From Alphaproteobacteria bacterium (lineage in GTDB: Bacteria > Pseudomonadota > Alphaproteobacteria > UBA6615): a DNA stretch of 64,000 nt. The stretch covers positions 1 to 64,000 of the forward strand of contig SHVS01000003.1 of NCBI GenBank assembly GCA_009694135.1, read 5' to 3'. The notes beneath the pieces were generated by a model. The model had not been told where the DNA came from. It searched no databases and saw nothing but the letters and a program-made list of their open reading frames with translations. The translations under genes were made by a program, and so were the position numbers. Below, piece after piece: positions 1 through 8,062 of the stretch; within the stretch, counting starts at the first letter, position 1, and each line of letters starts with the position of its first letter.

Positions 1-147
1 ATGGCGCACCCGTCCATATAACTCCACGCCCTTCATCCCTCCGCCCCCGGCCCACCGGGCAAAAGGCTTTCTGCTGCCGGATTTTTACTCCGGCGCAACC
101 GGACTCCCCGGCCGCTTCAGTGAGGGATTTTTACTCCGGCGCTTACA
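1..147. mobile_element. IS21-like insertion sequence end (element continues off the left edge)
   Basis: On the minus strand, reading from 147 leftwards, the sequence starts TGTAAGCGCCGGAGTAAAAA and carries two copies of GCGCCGGAGTAAAAATCC (complements of 125-142 and 79-96). A TGT terminus with repeated internal sites at the end is the usual end structure of IS21-family elements. A related end is present at 8172-8222. The orientation puts the body of the element to the left, outside the window, so I cannot see istA or istB. No reading frame in 1-147 is recognisable. nadD starts 46 bp after the terminus, so the insertion probably separated nadD from its former upstream neighbour. Confidence 0.55.
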
Positions 148-192
148 GGGCGGCTTGCGCCCCCGTCAGGCGTCGCGCAGAATCCGCGACGC

Positions 193-822
193 ATGGCCCC
201 TCCGGCAGTCCACCGCCCCTTTCTCGGAAAGCGTTCCGGCTCGCGTGTTGGGCTGCTGGGCGGCTCGTTCAACCCGGCGCATGAAGGACATCTCTATATC
301 AGCCGGGAGGCGCTCAGGCGGCTGGGGCTCGACCAAGTCTGGTGGCTGGTCGCCCCGCAAAATCCGCTGAAGTCGGCGTCCGGGATGGCGCCTTATGCCG
401 AGCGGCTGGCGAGCGCGCAAGAACACGCGCGCGCCCCGCGCCTCATGGTCAGCGACCTCGAGGCGCGGCTCGGGACGCGCTATACCGCCGACACCCTCGC
501 CCGGCTGACCCGCCGGCAACCAGGGGCCCAGTTCGTGTGGCTCATGGGCGCGGACAGCTTCGCCGAGCTTGACCGCTGGAAGCGCTGGCCGCGGATCTTT
601 TACCGAGTCGTTATTGCCGTGTTCGCCCGCGCTCCCTATGATTCAAAGGCGTTGGCTGGCAAGGTCGCCCGACGCTTCCGCCACGCCCGGCGCAAACCGG
701 GGCAGGCGCGAGCTTTGGCGGGGCATCGGCCACCGGCCTGGGTGTTTCTGCCGCTGCGGCGACACCCGGCCTCGGCCAGCGCGATCCGCGCCGCGGCAGG
801 AAGTGCCGGCGGCGCTCATTGA
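193..822 (+). CDS. nadD: nicotinate-nucleotide adenylyltransferase
   Basis: Transfers AMP from ATP to nicotinate mononucleotide to give deamido-NAD in cytoplasmic NAD synthesis. The nucleotidyltransferase signature GGSFNPAHEGHL lies at residues 23-34 with the HxGH-type motif HEGH, and the C-terminal SASAIR matches the (S)xSxxIR motif. The 209-aa length is normal. The start at 193 is the first ATG in frame; the core (RVGLLGGSF) begins about 18 residues later, so a shorter form is possible. The next genes are rsfS and rlmH, the usual alphaproteobacterial order. Its upstream region is an IS-like end, so the promoter may be altered. Confidence 0.93.
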   Translation: MAPPAVHRPFLGKRSGSRVGLLGGSFNPAHEGHLYISREALRRLGLDQVWWLVAPQNPLKSASGMAPYAERLASAQEHARAPRLMVSDLEARLGTRYTADTLARLTRRQPGAQFVWLMGADSFAELDRWKRWPRIFYRVVIAVFARAPYDSKALAGKVARRFRHARRKPGQARALAGHRPPAWVFLPLRRHPASASAIRAAAGSAGGAH

Positions 823-858
823 GTGCCCTTTGGGGGCTAAAATAGGGAGGTTGGACCC

Positions 859-1272
859 ATACTAAAGTCACGTAAGCGCAAACCCGCCGCGAAGGAGACG
901 CCGCAGGCTGAGCTTAAAGCAGCCGAGACAATCGTCACCGTCGCAGCGCGGTCCCTCGAAGATGACCTGGCCGAGGACGTCCGGGTCATCCCCCTCGCCG
1001 GCAAGGCGGATTATGCCGAACATCTGATCGTCGCCAGCGCCGCTTCCGCCCGCCGCGTCACCAGCATGGCCGAACATCTGGTCGAAAAATTCAAGGCCGC
1101 GGGCCTGCGCCCGCATGTCGAAGGCCTCGCCCACAGTAGTTGGGTGTTGATCGACGCCGGCGAGCTGGTCGTGCATTTGTTCAAGCCAGAGGCCCGCAGC
1201 TACTACAATCTGGAGAAGCTGTGGGAAGCCGAATTCCCATTAGCGGCGGCCGAAAGCGCGGCTTTAGTGTAG
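859..1272 (+). CDS. rsfS: ribosomal silencing factor RsfS, apparently with a non-canonical ATA start
   Basis: RsfS binds ribosomal protein uL14 and blocks subunit joining when nutrients are limiting. The frame encodes recognisable family sequence: EDVRVIPLAGKADYAEHLIV, ARRVTSMAEHLV, WVLIDAGELVVHLFKPE and YYNLEKLW at the C-terminus. The ORF track starts only at ATG 1066, which would remove about half of the domain. Between the in-frame stop at 838-840 and 1066 there is no ATG, GTG or TTG. The best candidate is ATA at 859, nine bases after the Shine-Dalgarno-like GGGAGG at 844-849, giving about 137 aa. ATA may be a mutated ATG, so expression may be weak or lost. It sits between nadD and rlmH. 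Confidence 0.8.
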   Translation: MLKSRKRKPAAKETPQAELKAAETIVTVAARSLEDDLAEDVRVIPLAGKADYAEHLIVASAASARRVTSMAEHLVEKFKAAGLRPHVEGLAHSSWVLIDAGELVVHLFKPEARSYYNLEKLWEAEFPLAAAESAALV

Positions 1273-1278
1273 CGTCTG

Positions 1279-1782
1279 GTGGCTTCGCGTCAGCGCCCGG
1301 GAACGCGTAGCGGCGCACAGCAAGGGCGCATTCTGATCGCCGCCATCGGCCGCGCCCGCGCCGATCCGGCGGCGGCGCTCTACCGCCACTATGCCGAGCG
1401 CGTGACCTTGTGGCAGCTCGAACTGATGGAAATCGAGCTGCGCCAGAAACTCCCGCCGGCTCGCCTTAAAGCCGAAGAAACCGCTCGGCTCCTGGCCGCG
1501 ATGCCGGAGGGGGCCGCCATCGTCGCGCTCGACGAAAGCGGCGAGCAGGCGACCAGCCGTGCCCTAGCCACGCGCCTGGCCGAATGGCGCGATGCCAGCC
1601 GCCCCGTGGGCTTTCTCATCGGTGGCGCCGATGGGCTCGACCAGGCAGCGCGTACGCGCGCCGACTGGCGGCTCGCCTTCGGCCGCGTAACCTGGCCGCA
1701 TCTTTTGGTACGCGGCCTGCTCGCCGAGCAGCTGTATCGCGCTCAGCAAATCCTCGCATCGCACCCATACCATCGCGATTAG
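1279..1782 (+). CDS. rlmH: 23S rRNA (pseudouridine-1915-N3)-methyltransferase
   Basis: SPOUT-family methyltransferase that methylates pseudouridine 1915 in helix 69 of 23S rRNA. The C-terminal half shows the SAM-binding trefoil-knot sequences LDESGEQATS, FLIGGADG and the conserved terminal LLAEQLYRAQQILASHPYHR. The family core normally begins at (M)RILIAAIGRA; here it is preceded by about 16 extra residues from the GTG start at 1279, because the codon before RILIAAIG is GGG and not a start. The gene follows the rsfS stop by 6 bp and is probably co-transcribed with it. Confidence 0.92.
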   Translation: MASRQRPGTRSGAQQGRILIAAIGRARADPAAALYRHYAERVTLWQLELMEIELRQKLPPARLKAEETARLLAAMPEGAAIVALDESGEQATSRALATRLAEWRDASRPVGFLIGGADGLDQAARTRADWRLAFGRVTWPHLLVRGLLAEQLYRAQQILASHPYHRD

Positions 1783-1836
1783 AGTGGTTAGCATATTTGG
1801 TTGCGAATTCACCTCAGCTTAACAATTTTACGCCCT

Positions 1837-3281
1837 ATGATTCGGTTGGGATTCGGTGTAAAAATACCATCCCGCCAACGACTGCAGCGAGCCGTGCCAA
1901 ACAGACCCGCTTGCGCCTTCACTTCGCCCCTAAAAGCGGCGCTTCGCCGGCGGCTGTGCTATGCGCTGATCGCTTGCGGCCTCGGCGCGAATGGCGCCGC
2001 GCTTGCGGTCGACGCCGACGGCGCGCGCGCAACTTTGGGGCGGATCACCAACGAAATCGCGGCGCAGGAGGCCGAGGTGCGCGCCCGCCAAGCGGATGCC
2101 GCTCGGCTGACCGACGAGTTGGCGCAGCTGCGCGCCGAACAGATCGCCGTCGCGCGCTCCGCGCAGGAGCAGGAAGCGGACATCGCCGCCATCGAGCAAA
2201 CCCTCGGCAAGCTCGCCGTCGAAGCGGCCATCGGCCGCGCCGCGCTCGAATCGCGCATCGCCGCGACCAGCGGCGCCGCCACGGCGCTCGTCCGCCTGGC
2301 GCGGCGTCCCGCCTATGCGGCGCTGGTGATGCCGGGCGAACCGACTGACCTTTTGCGCGGCGGCTTGCTTTTGCGCGCCGCTCTGCCGCAACTCGAATCC
2401 CAGGCGGCGCAGTTACGCGGCGCGATCGCCAAGCTCGCCACCAATTAACATGTGCAGGCCGAGCGCCGCGTCGCGCTGGCGGCGGCCCGCGCGCAACTCG
2501 AACGCAAGCGTACGCGTCTGGCCGAGCTTGCCCCGCGCAAGGTGCTGCTCTTGGGCGAAACGCGCGCGGCGCAATATACCGCCAAGCAACGCGTCGAAGC
2601 ACTGGTCGGCGAAGCCCGCGACCTCAACGACCTGCTCGGCCGCCTTGAAACGCTCGACCGCGAACGCCAGGAAGCCGAAGGCGATCTCAATCTGCGCCCC
2701 GACGAGCAGTTCGCCGCGCAACGGGCCGAGGATTTAGCGCGCGAAAGGCGGCCGCCGAGGCAGCCGAGCGTCGTCAGGAGCGGCTGGCCGCCATCCGGCC
2801 CTTGCCGCGAGCGACGCCGCAGCCGGAGAACCGCCCCATCAGCCAGGCGCAGGGCGAGCTGGCCGCGCCGGCGCATGGCCGCTTGCTGGTCGCTTACGGC
2901 GAACGTACCGGCTTCGGCGCGTCAAAGGGCATAACGCTCGAGACTCTGCCGCACGCACAGGTGGTTGCACCTTACGCCAGCCGTGTGGTGTTCTCAGGGC
3001 CGTTTCGTCAATTCGGGCTCATCTTGATCATTGCGCACGGAGAGGGGTATCATTCGCTGTTGGCCGGCTTGGCGCGCGTCGACGCCGCGGTCGGGCAGTG
3101 GGTTTTGACCGGGGAGCCTGTCGGCGTCACCGGTGAGACCGATGAAGAGACGATCGGCGGCCGCCCGCCCGAGGGTGGGGTCGCCGGAGCGCCGACGCTC
3201 TACGTCGAATTACGACGTAAGGGACAGCCCATTGACCCGCGACCCTGGCTCGCGGGCAACAACGACAAGGTGCGTGGATGA
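1837..3281 (+). pseudogene. envC: murein hydrolase activator EnvC, broken by a nonsense codon and a frameshift
   Basis: EnvC-type proteins are periplasmic, with a coiled coil followed by a degenerate M23 (LytM) domain that activates septal amidases. Part 1 (to 2448) has a hydrophobic N-terminus and a long Ala/Glu/Gln-rich coiled coil. It stops at TAA 2446-2448, but the same frame continues as coiled coil from 2449 to about 2740. The LytM domain (ETLPHAQVVAPYASRVVFSG, LILIIAHGEGYHSLLAGLAR, PTLYVELRRKGQPI) is in the next frame to 3281. One missing base near 2744 (GCGAAAGGCGG, probably once GAAAAGG) explains the shift. The start is uncertain; 1837 is the first ATG. The stop overlaps the ctpA start as ATGA. 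Product order and position match EnvC in related genomes. Confidence 0.85.
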
Positions 3282-4588
3282 TGACGCGGAATCTGACCAA
3301 GCTTCTGACAACCACTGCGCTCGTGTTCGCGCTCACCCTGCCCTTGCAGGCGGCGAACGACGAGACGTTCAAGCAGCTCGAACTGTTCGGCGACGTGTTC
3401 GAGCGCGTGCGCGCCGATTATGTCGACGTGGTGAAGGACGACGCCCTGATCGAGAACGCGATCAACGGCATGCTCAGCCAGCTCGACCCGCATTCGAACT
3501 ACATGAACGAAAAAGCCTATCGCGACATGCAGGTGCAGACGCGCGGCGAGTTCGGTGGCATCGGCGCGGAAGTGACGATGGAAGAGGGCTTCGTCAAGAT
3601 CGTCTCGCCGATCGATGAAACCCCCGCGGCGCGCGCCGGCCTCAAGCCTGGCGATCTCATCACCCATCTTGACGGCGAAACCGTTCAGGGCCTCACCCTG
3701 GCGCAAGCGGTCGACAAGATGCGCGGTCGGGTCAACAGCGAAGTCAAACTGACCATCCGCCGCGAAGGCTTCGATCCGTTCGACGTATCGCTGACCCGCG
3801 CGGTCGTGCGCATCCAGTCGGTGCGCAGCCGGATCGAAGCGAATGATATCGGCTATATCCGCATCACGACCTTCAACGAGCAGACCGACAACGGGCTCAA
3901 GGCGGCGCTCGAATCGATCAAGAAGCAGCTCGGCGACAAGGTCGCCGGCTACATCATCGATCTGCGCAACAACCCGGGCGGATTGCTCGATCAGTCGATC
4001 AAGGTGGTCGACGACTTCATCGAACGCGGTGAAATCGTTTCCACGCGCGGCCGCAATGTCGATGAGGCGTCGCGCGCCAATGCCACGCCCGGCGACCTGA
4101 CCAATGGCAAGCCCATCGTGGTGCTGATCAACGAGGGCTCGGCTTCGGCGTCGGAAATCGTTGCCGGCGCGCTGCAGGACCACCAGCGTGCGGTGATCAT
4201 GGGCACGCGCTCCTTCGGCAAGGGTTCGGTGCAGACCATCATCCCGATCCAAGGGCATGGCGCGATGCGCCTCACGACCGCGCGCTATTTCACCCCGTCG
4301 GGCCGCTCGATCCAGCAGCTCGGCATCGTTCCGGACATCCTGGTCGAGCAGTTGGCGACGAATACGGCCGATGGCCGTCAGCGCCTGCGCGAAGCCGATC
4401 TGCGTAACGCGCTTGCCAACCCGCAAGGACAGACCGCGCCAGCACAGCCGGCCGATCCGGCCGGCCCGGCGGCGCCCGCGGCACCGGCCGTGGCGCAAGC
4501 CGCTCCGGCAACGCCGCCGACCGACTTCCAGTTGGCGCGGGCGATCGATCAGCTGCACGAGCTTGCGACCACCGGTCGGCGTAACTAG
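3278..4588 (+). CDS. ctpA: carboxy-terminal processing protease (S41 family)
   Basis: Periplasmic tail-specific serine protease of 436 aa. It has a signal peptide (residues 1-25, cleavage after LPLQA), a PDZ domain (about 85-170, EFGGIGAEV and AGLKPGDLI) and the S41 catalytic core with NPGGLLD, the serine region NEGSASASEIVAGALQD and the general-base lysine in SFGKGSVQ. The C-terminus after about residue 385 is an Ala/Pro-rich tail of the kind common in alphaproteobacteria. It overlaps the end of envC by 4 nt (ATGA). It is intact although the genes on both sides are broken. Likely roles are processing of envelope and peptidoglycan-modifying proteins. Confidence 0.95.
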   Translation: MMTRNLTKLLTTTALVFALTLPLQAANDETFKQLELFGDVFERVRADYVDVVKDDALIENAINGMLSQLDPHSNYMNEKAYRDMQVQTRGEFGGIGAEVTMEEGFVKIVSPIDETPAARAGLKPGDLITHLDGETVQGLTLAQAVDKMRGRVNSEVKLTIRREGFDPFDVSLTRAVVRIQSVRSRIEANDIGYIRITTFNEQTDNGLKAALESIKKQLGDKVAGYIIDLRNNPGGLLDQSIKVVDDFIERGEIVSTRGRNVDEASRANATPGDLTNGKPIVVLINEGSASASEIVAGALQDHQRAVIMGTRSFGKGSVQTIIPIQGHGAMRLTTARYFTPSGRSIQQLGIVPDILVEQLATNTADGRQRLREADLRNALANPQGQTAPAQPADPAGPAAPAAPAVAQAAPATPPTDFQLARAIDQLHELATTGRRN

Positions 4589-4651
4589 GCGCGCATGGCC
4601 GGCGGGACAGCGGGTGGCGCATAGGCCCGTGGCCCAGCCGGGCAGGAAACC

Positions 4652-5760
4652 GTGAAGCTCGATCTGAACTGGTTAGGGGACGGGGGGCGCTTGCGCCTTT
4701 CGTCTTTGCTTAACAGCCTGGGCGTTTACGCCCAGGCGCTCGGGGCGCGCGCAGCCCCCTTGCTCTCGCCCCTGCTTGCGCCATTAGTCGCAAAACTGCA
4801 GCGTATTCCGACGCCAGGCTTGGGCCTGCCGCGTCTGGCCTTGCCCAGCCCGCTCATGGTGGCTTGGGTGCTTCTCGCGGCCGGCGTGCTGCTGGCCGTC
4901 GTCGCGCTTGCGACCTTCGACCACGACGAATCCGACGCGGTTTCGCTGGCCGCGGTCGCCGCCCTGCCCGCCCCCGATCCCGCCGCAGCGGCGCCTGAGC
5001 CCGAGCCGGCCCCCCCGACCTGGCGCCTGAACGCGCGTCCGATTGCCGCCGTCGACAGCCGCCCGCGCTTGGCGGTGATGTCGGTCTGGGGCTTGCGGTC
5101 GAAACCACCCAGGCGGCCATCCGCCTGCCGCCGGACATCACGCTCGCCTTCGTTTCCTATGGCCGCAATGTGAAACACTGGATCGAGGAAGCGCGCGCCG
5201 CTGGCCATGAGGTTTTGCTCGAGGTGCCGATGGAGCCGATCGGCTATCCAGCCAATGACCCTGGCCCGCGGCCCCTGCTGACTTCGTTGTCGGCCGAGGC
5301 AAACGCCAAGCGCATCGCGGACGTGCTTCCGCTGGCCGAGATGGCGGTCGGACTCACGAACCATATGGGCGGGCGTTTCCTGGCCGTTCCGGAACAGGCT
5401 GAAAAACTGCTCGCCGTCGTGGCCGAGTGAGGGCTGCTGTTTGTCGAACAAAACGCCGCGCCCGACTCGCCGGCGGCGCGAATCGCGGCCGAACGCCGCT
5501 GGCCGTTTATTACTGCGGCGCCTCTCTTGAACGGCGAAGAGATCGGCGTGCGGGCTTTCACCGCGCGTCTTGCCAACGCCATGGAACGCGTGCGCAAGGA
5601 GCCTGTTGGCGCGCTGACGGTCGAGCCGCAACCTTATGTGCTGGAGATGCTCGCCACGCTGCCGACGCGGCTCAACAAGGACGGGATCATGCTCGCGCCG
5701 CTGTCCGCGCTGGTGCCACGCGCGCCCCGAACCGAGCGCGCCGCCCTACCCCTTCCATGA
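4652..5760 (+). pseudogene. divergent polysaccharide deacetylase family protein (DUF610/YibQ type), frameshifted and with an in-frame TGA
   Basis: Three ORF fragments form one gene. Fragment 1 (from GTG 4652) has an N-terminal membrane segment (MVAWVLLAAGVLLAVVALA) and an Ala/Pro-rich linker up to PRLAV. The deacetylase-like domain continues in another frame from about 5085 (VGLGLAVETTQAAIRLPPDI, EVLLEVPMEP, YPANDPGPRPLLTSLS, LTNHMGGRF). The join PRLAVM/DVGL fits loss of about 4 nt near 5079-5084 (family: PRLAIVIDDVGL). In-frame TGA 5428-5430 then interrupts AVVAE*GLLFVEQ; CGA there would restore the family-like ARGLLF. The last part (PLLNGEEI, TLPTRLNKDGIMLAPLSALV) ends at 5760, overlapping rppH by 4 nt. 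The family is conserved beside envC and ctpA; its biochemical role is unclear. Confidence 0.82.
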
Positions 5761-6248
5761 GCGGTTTAACAGCGGCCCAAACCTTGCCCTACCGTCAAGG
5801 CGTCGGGATCATGTTGATCGACGCGGCGGCGCGCGTCTGGGTCGGCGAACGGATTTCCGCGCCCGGCGCCTGGCAGATGCCGCAGGGCGGGATCGACCGC
5901 GGCGAGAGCGCGCGCACGGCCGCGTTGCGTGAATTGAAAGAAGAGATCGGAACCAATGCGGCCGAGGTCATGGCCGAAAGCCGCGGCTGGTTCAGTTACG
6001 ACCTGCCGCCAGACTTGCGCACCAAGACTTGGGGCGGGCGCTATCGCGGCCAGCGCCAGCGCTGGTTCCTGTGCCGCTTTCGCGGGCAAGATAGCGACAT
6101 CGATCTTGCCCACCCAGAGCATCCGGAGTTTTCCGCCTGGCGCTGGGTTCCGATCGACGAACTCGTCGCTCTGGTCGTGCCGTTCAAGCGCGCGCTCTAT
6201 GCCGAAGTCGTGGCCGAGTTCCGCAAGCTGGCGGTGCCCGCCGTCTAG
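5757..6248 (+). CDS. rppH: RNA pyrophosphohydrolase (Nudix)
   Basis: Removes pyrophosphate from 5'-triphosphorylated mRNA (or cleaves dinucleoside polyphosphates), starting mRNA decay. The ATG at 5757 overlaps the preceding stop as ATGA and gives 163 aa beginning MSGLTAAQTLPYRQGVGIML. The Nudix box GX5EX7REUXEEXGU is seen as GGIDRGESARTAALRELKEE followed by IGT (residues about 45-67). PYRQGVGIML, AWQMPQGGID and the WGGRYRGQRQRWFL segment are typical of the alphaproteobacterial RppH/IalA group. The ORF track extends it upstream to 5427, but that part is a shadow of the deacetylase gene. Confidence 0.93.
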   Translation: MSGLTAAQTLPYRQGVGIMLIDAAARVWVGERISAPGAWQMPQGGIDRGESARTAALRELKEEIGTNAAEVMAESRGWFSYDLPPDLRTKTWGGRYRGQRQRWFLCRFRGQDSDIDLAHPEHPEFSAWRWVPIDELVALVVPFKRALYAEVVAEFRKLAVPAV

Positions 6249-6319
6249 CAAGAGCATAGCGTGGCGTTTCCGGCCCGTGATAGTCTTCGCAGCGGACTGC
6301 GGCGCGCGGAGGTTCGACC

Positions 6320-6553
6320 ATGCCCTACATCAACCAACGCGCGCCAAGCGGCGGCGGCGACCTGACCGCGGCGGTGTTTCTGGCGCAGTTGCTGAAGACA
6401 CAGGATCCGGTCGCGGCCCTGTCCGCCACGGCGGGCGCCGTCTACGCCGTCTTCGCCGCCACGCTGCCGGGCGAGAGCGAGCTGGCGCTGATCACGGCGC
6501 AGAACGCGCTCGTCACGCCGCCGACCAGTTTTCCGGTCGAGAAATTTAACTGA
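6320..6553 (+). CDS. hypothetical protein, 77 aa
   Basis: I do not recognise this protein. ATG 6320 is preceded by GCGGAGGTTCGACC, a good ribosome binding site, which supports a real gene. The sequence is mildly hydrophobic and Ala-rich in the middle (QDPVAALSATAGAVYAVFAA) and ends PPTSFPVEKFN, with no signal peptide or clear domain. It stands alone between rppH (72 bp upstream) and a convergent lipoprotein gene whose stop lies 8 bp away. Confidence 0.6.
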   Translation: MPYINQRAPSGGGDLTAAVFLAQLLKTQDPVAALSATAGAVYAVFAATLPGESELALITAQNALVTPPTSFPVEKFN

Positions 6554-6561
6554 CGGATCGG

Positions 6562-6786
6562 CTACTTTTCGATCATATCGATGACGTAGCCCGCGCCGGC
6601 GCCAATTACGCCGCCGACGACCGCTCCGCAAGCGATGCAGCCGCCGGTAATCAGGGTTACGCCCACACCGGCGCCGGTGCCGATTGCGCCGCCCGAGAGC
6701 AGGCGCTGTTGGGACGGACTCATGTTGGCGCAGCCGCCAAGCGTCAGCGCACAGAGCGCGCTGCCGACCACAGCAGATATACGCAT
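6562..6786 (-). CDS. small glycine-zipper lipoprotein, 74 aa
   Basis: I choose ATG 6786 rather than the longer ORF start (6906): it is preceded by the strong ribosome binding site GAAGGGGG and gives a proper lipoprotein signal peptide, MRISAVVGSALCALTLGGC, with lipobox LGGC. After ANMSPSQQR comes a glycine-zipper stretch, GGAIGTGAGVGVTLITGG, then CIACGAVVGGVIGAGAGYVI, typical of membrane-inserting glycine-zipper proteins. Two cysteines inside the zipper are unusual. The function is unknown; it probably sits in the outer membrane. Confidence 0.75.
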   Translation of the reverse strand: MRISAVVGSALCALTLGGCANMSPSQQRLLSGGAIGTGAGVGVTLITGGCIACGAVVGGVIGAGAGYVIDMIEK

Positions 6787-6927
6787 GGATAGCCCCCTTC
6801 GCTGCTGCGCCGCCGCAAGGCCCCCGCCCGGCGCAAGCTTCTTAGAGCTGGGTTGTAGCAGAAGCGCGCCGAACCGGTAGGGTTTTTTTCCCGAAGCCTG
6901 TGTCAATTTGTGAGCGAGCGCGAGACC

Positions 6928-7956
6928 TTAGGCGGTGGACTTGGCAAGATACCTGCGATCAAGCAGCTCGGCGATCTGCACCGCGTTCAGAGCCGCGCCC
7001 TTGCGCAGATTATCGCCCACGACCCACAGCGACAGGCCGTTTTCGACCGTCGAGTCCTCGCGAATGCGGCTGACGAAGACATTATCCTCGCCGGCCACTT
7101 CGACCGGCGTCACATAGCCTTCGTCGGCACGGTGATCGATCACCGTTACGCCACGCGCGACCTTGAGCGCGGCGCGCGCCGCGGCGGCGCTGATCGGCAG
7201 CTCACACTCGATATTGATCGCCTCGGAATGGCAGATGAACACCGGCACGCGCACGCAGGTGGCCACCAACTTAATCGCCGGGTCGAGGATCTTCTTAGTC
7301 TCGACCATCATCTTCCATTCCTCCTTGGTCGAGCCGCTATCCATGAACACGTCGATATGCGGGATGACGTTGAAGGCGATCTGCTTGGTGAAAAGCTGCT
7401 TGACCACGGCCTGGTTGGTGAAGATGCCTTTGGTCTGGTTGAACAATTCGTCCATCGCGTCCTTGCCGGCGCCAGACACGGATTGATAGGTCGAAACCAC
7501 CACGCGCTTGATCTTGAACAGATCATGCAGCGGCTTGAGCGCGACCACCATCTGGATGGTAGAGCAATTGGGATTGGCGATGATATTGCGCTTGGTATAG
7601 CCGGCGAGCGCCTCCGGGTTCACTTCCGGCACGATCAACGGAATATCCGGGTCCATGCGGAACTGCGAGGTGTTGTCGATCACGATCGCTCCGGCCGCCG
7701 CCGCCCTGGGCGCAAATGCCGCCGATACCTTGGAGCCGGGCGACGACAGGACGATATCGACCCCCTTGAAGTCGAATTTAGCGAGATCCTGGACCTTGAG
7801 GACGTCGTCCTCGCCAAAGGAGATCTTGGTGCCGGCCGAGCGCTCCGAGGCCAGCGCCACCACCTCGCTGACCGGGAACTCGCGTTCGGCGAGCGTCGTC
7901 AACATTTCGCGCCCGACATTGCCGGTGGCGCCGACGACCGCGACCTTATAGGCCAT
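6928..7956 (-). CDS. asd: aspartate-semialdehyde dehydrogenase
   Basis: Reduces aspartyl phosphate to aspartate semialdehyde with NADPH, the branch point to lysine/diaminopimelate, threonine and methionine. 342 aa, full length. The NADP-binding motif VAVVGATGNVGREML is at the N-terminus, the catalytic cysteine is Cys131 in NPNCSTIQM, and the active-site segment VVVSTYQSVSGAG is present. It lies alone on the minus strand, divergent from the GNAT gene. Its product supplies the diaminopimelate used by MurE in the dcw cluster at 44-45 kb. Confidence 0.97.
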   Translation of the reverse strand: MAYKVAVVGATGNVGREMLTTLAEREFPVSEVVALASERSAGTKISFGEDDVLKVQDLAKFDFKGVDIVLSSPGSKVSAAFAPRAAAAGAIVIDNTSQFRMDPDIPLIVPEVNPEALAGYTKRNIIANPNCSTIQMVVALKPLHDLFKIKRVVVSTYQSVSGAGKDAMDELFNQTKGIFTNQAVVKQLFTKQIAFNVIPHIDVFMDSGSTKEEWKMMVETKKILDPAIKLVATCVRVPVFICHSEAINIECELPISAAAARAALKVARGVTVIDHRADEGYVTPVEVAGEDNVFVSRIREDSTVENGLSLWVVGDNLRKGAALNAVQIAELLDRRYLAKSTA

Positions 7957-8062
7957 GCCTTGGTCCTAACCCTGCTAATATGAGGGGCAACAGAATAAGC
8001 CGCGCCCGCGCCCTTGGCAAGGAGCCCGTCGCGGATCAAAGGACCTGGCTGGGGTCACCTGA

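Noticed and set aside
79-142. Two copies of ATTTTTACTCCGGCG as a CRISPR-like array
   Set aside because: Only two copies, short, with the TGT terminus of a transposon end; no cas genes.
1782-1837. Remnant of gpmI between rlmH and envC
   Set aside because: Some relatives have a phosphoglycerate mutase gene here, but the gap is too short and shows no similar sequence.
5428-5430. In-frame TGA in the deacetylase gene read as selenocysteine or Trp
   Set aside because: No selenocysteine insertion-like hairpin is evident, the family has no Sec at this place, and TGA is a normal stop in many genes here (for example rppH-adjacent, murD, recN).
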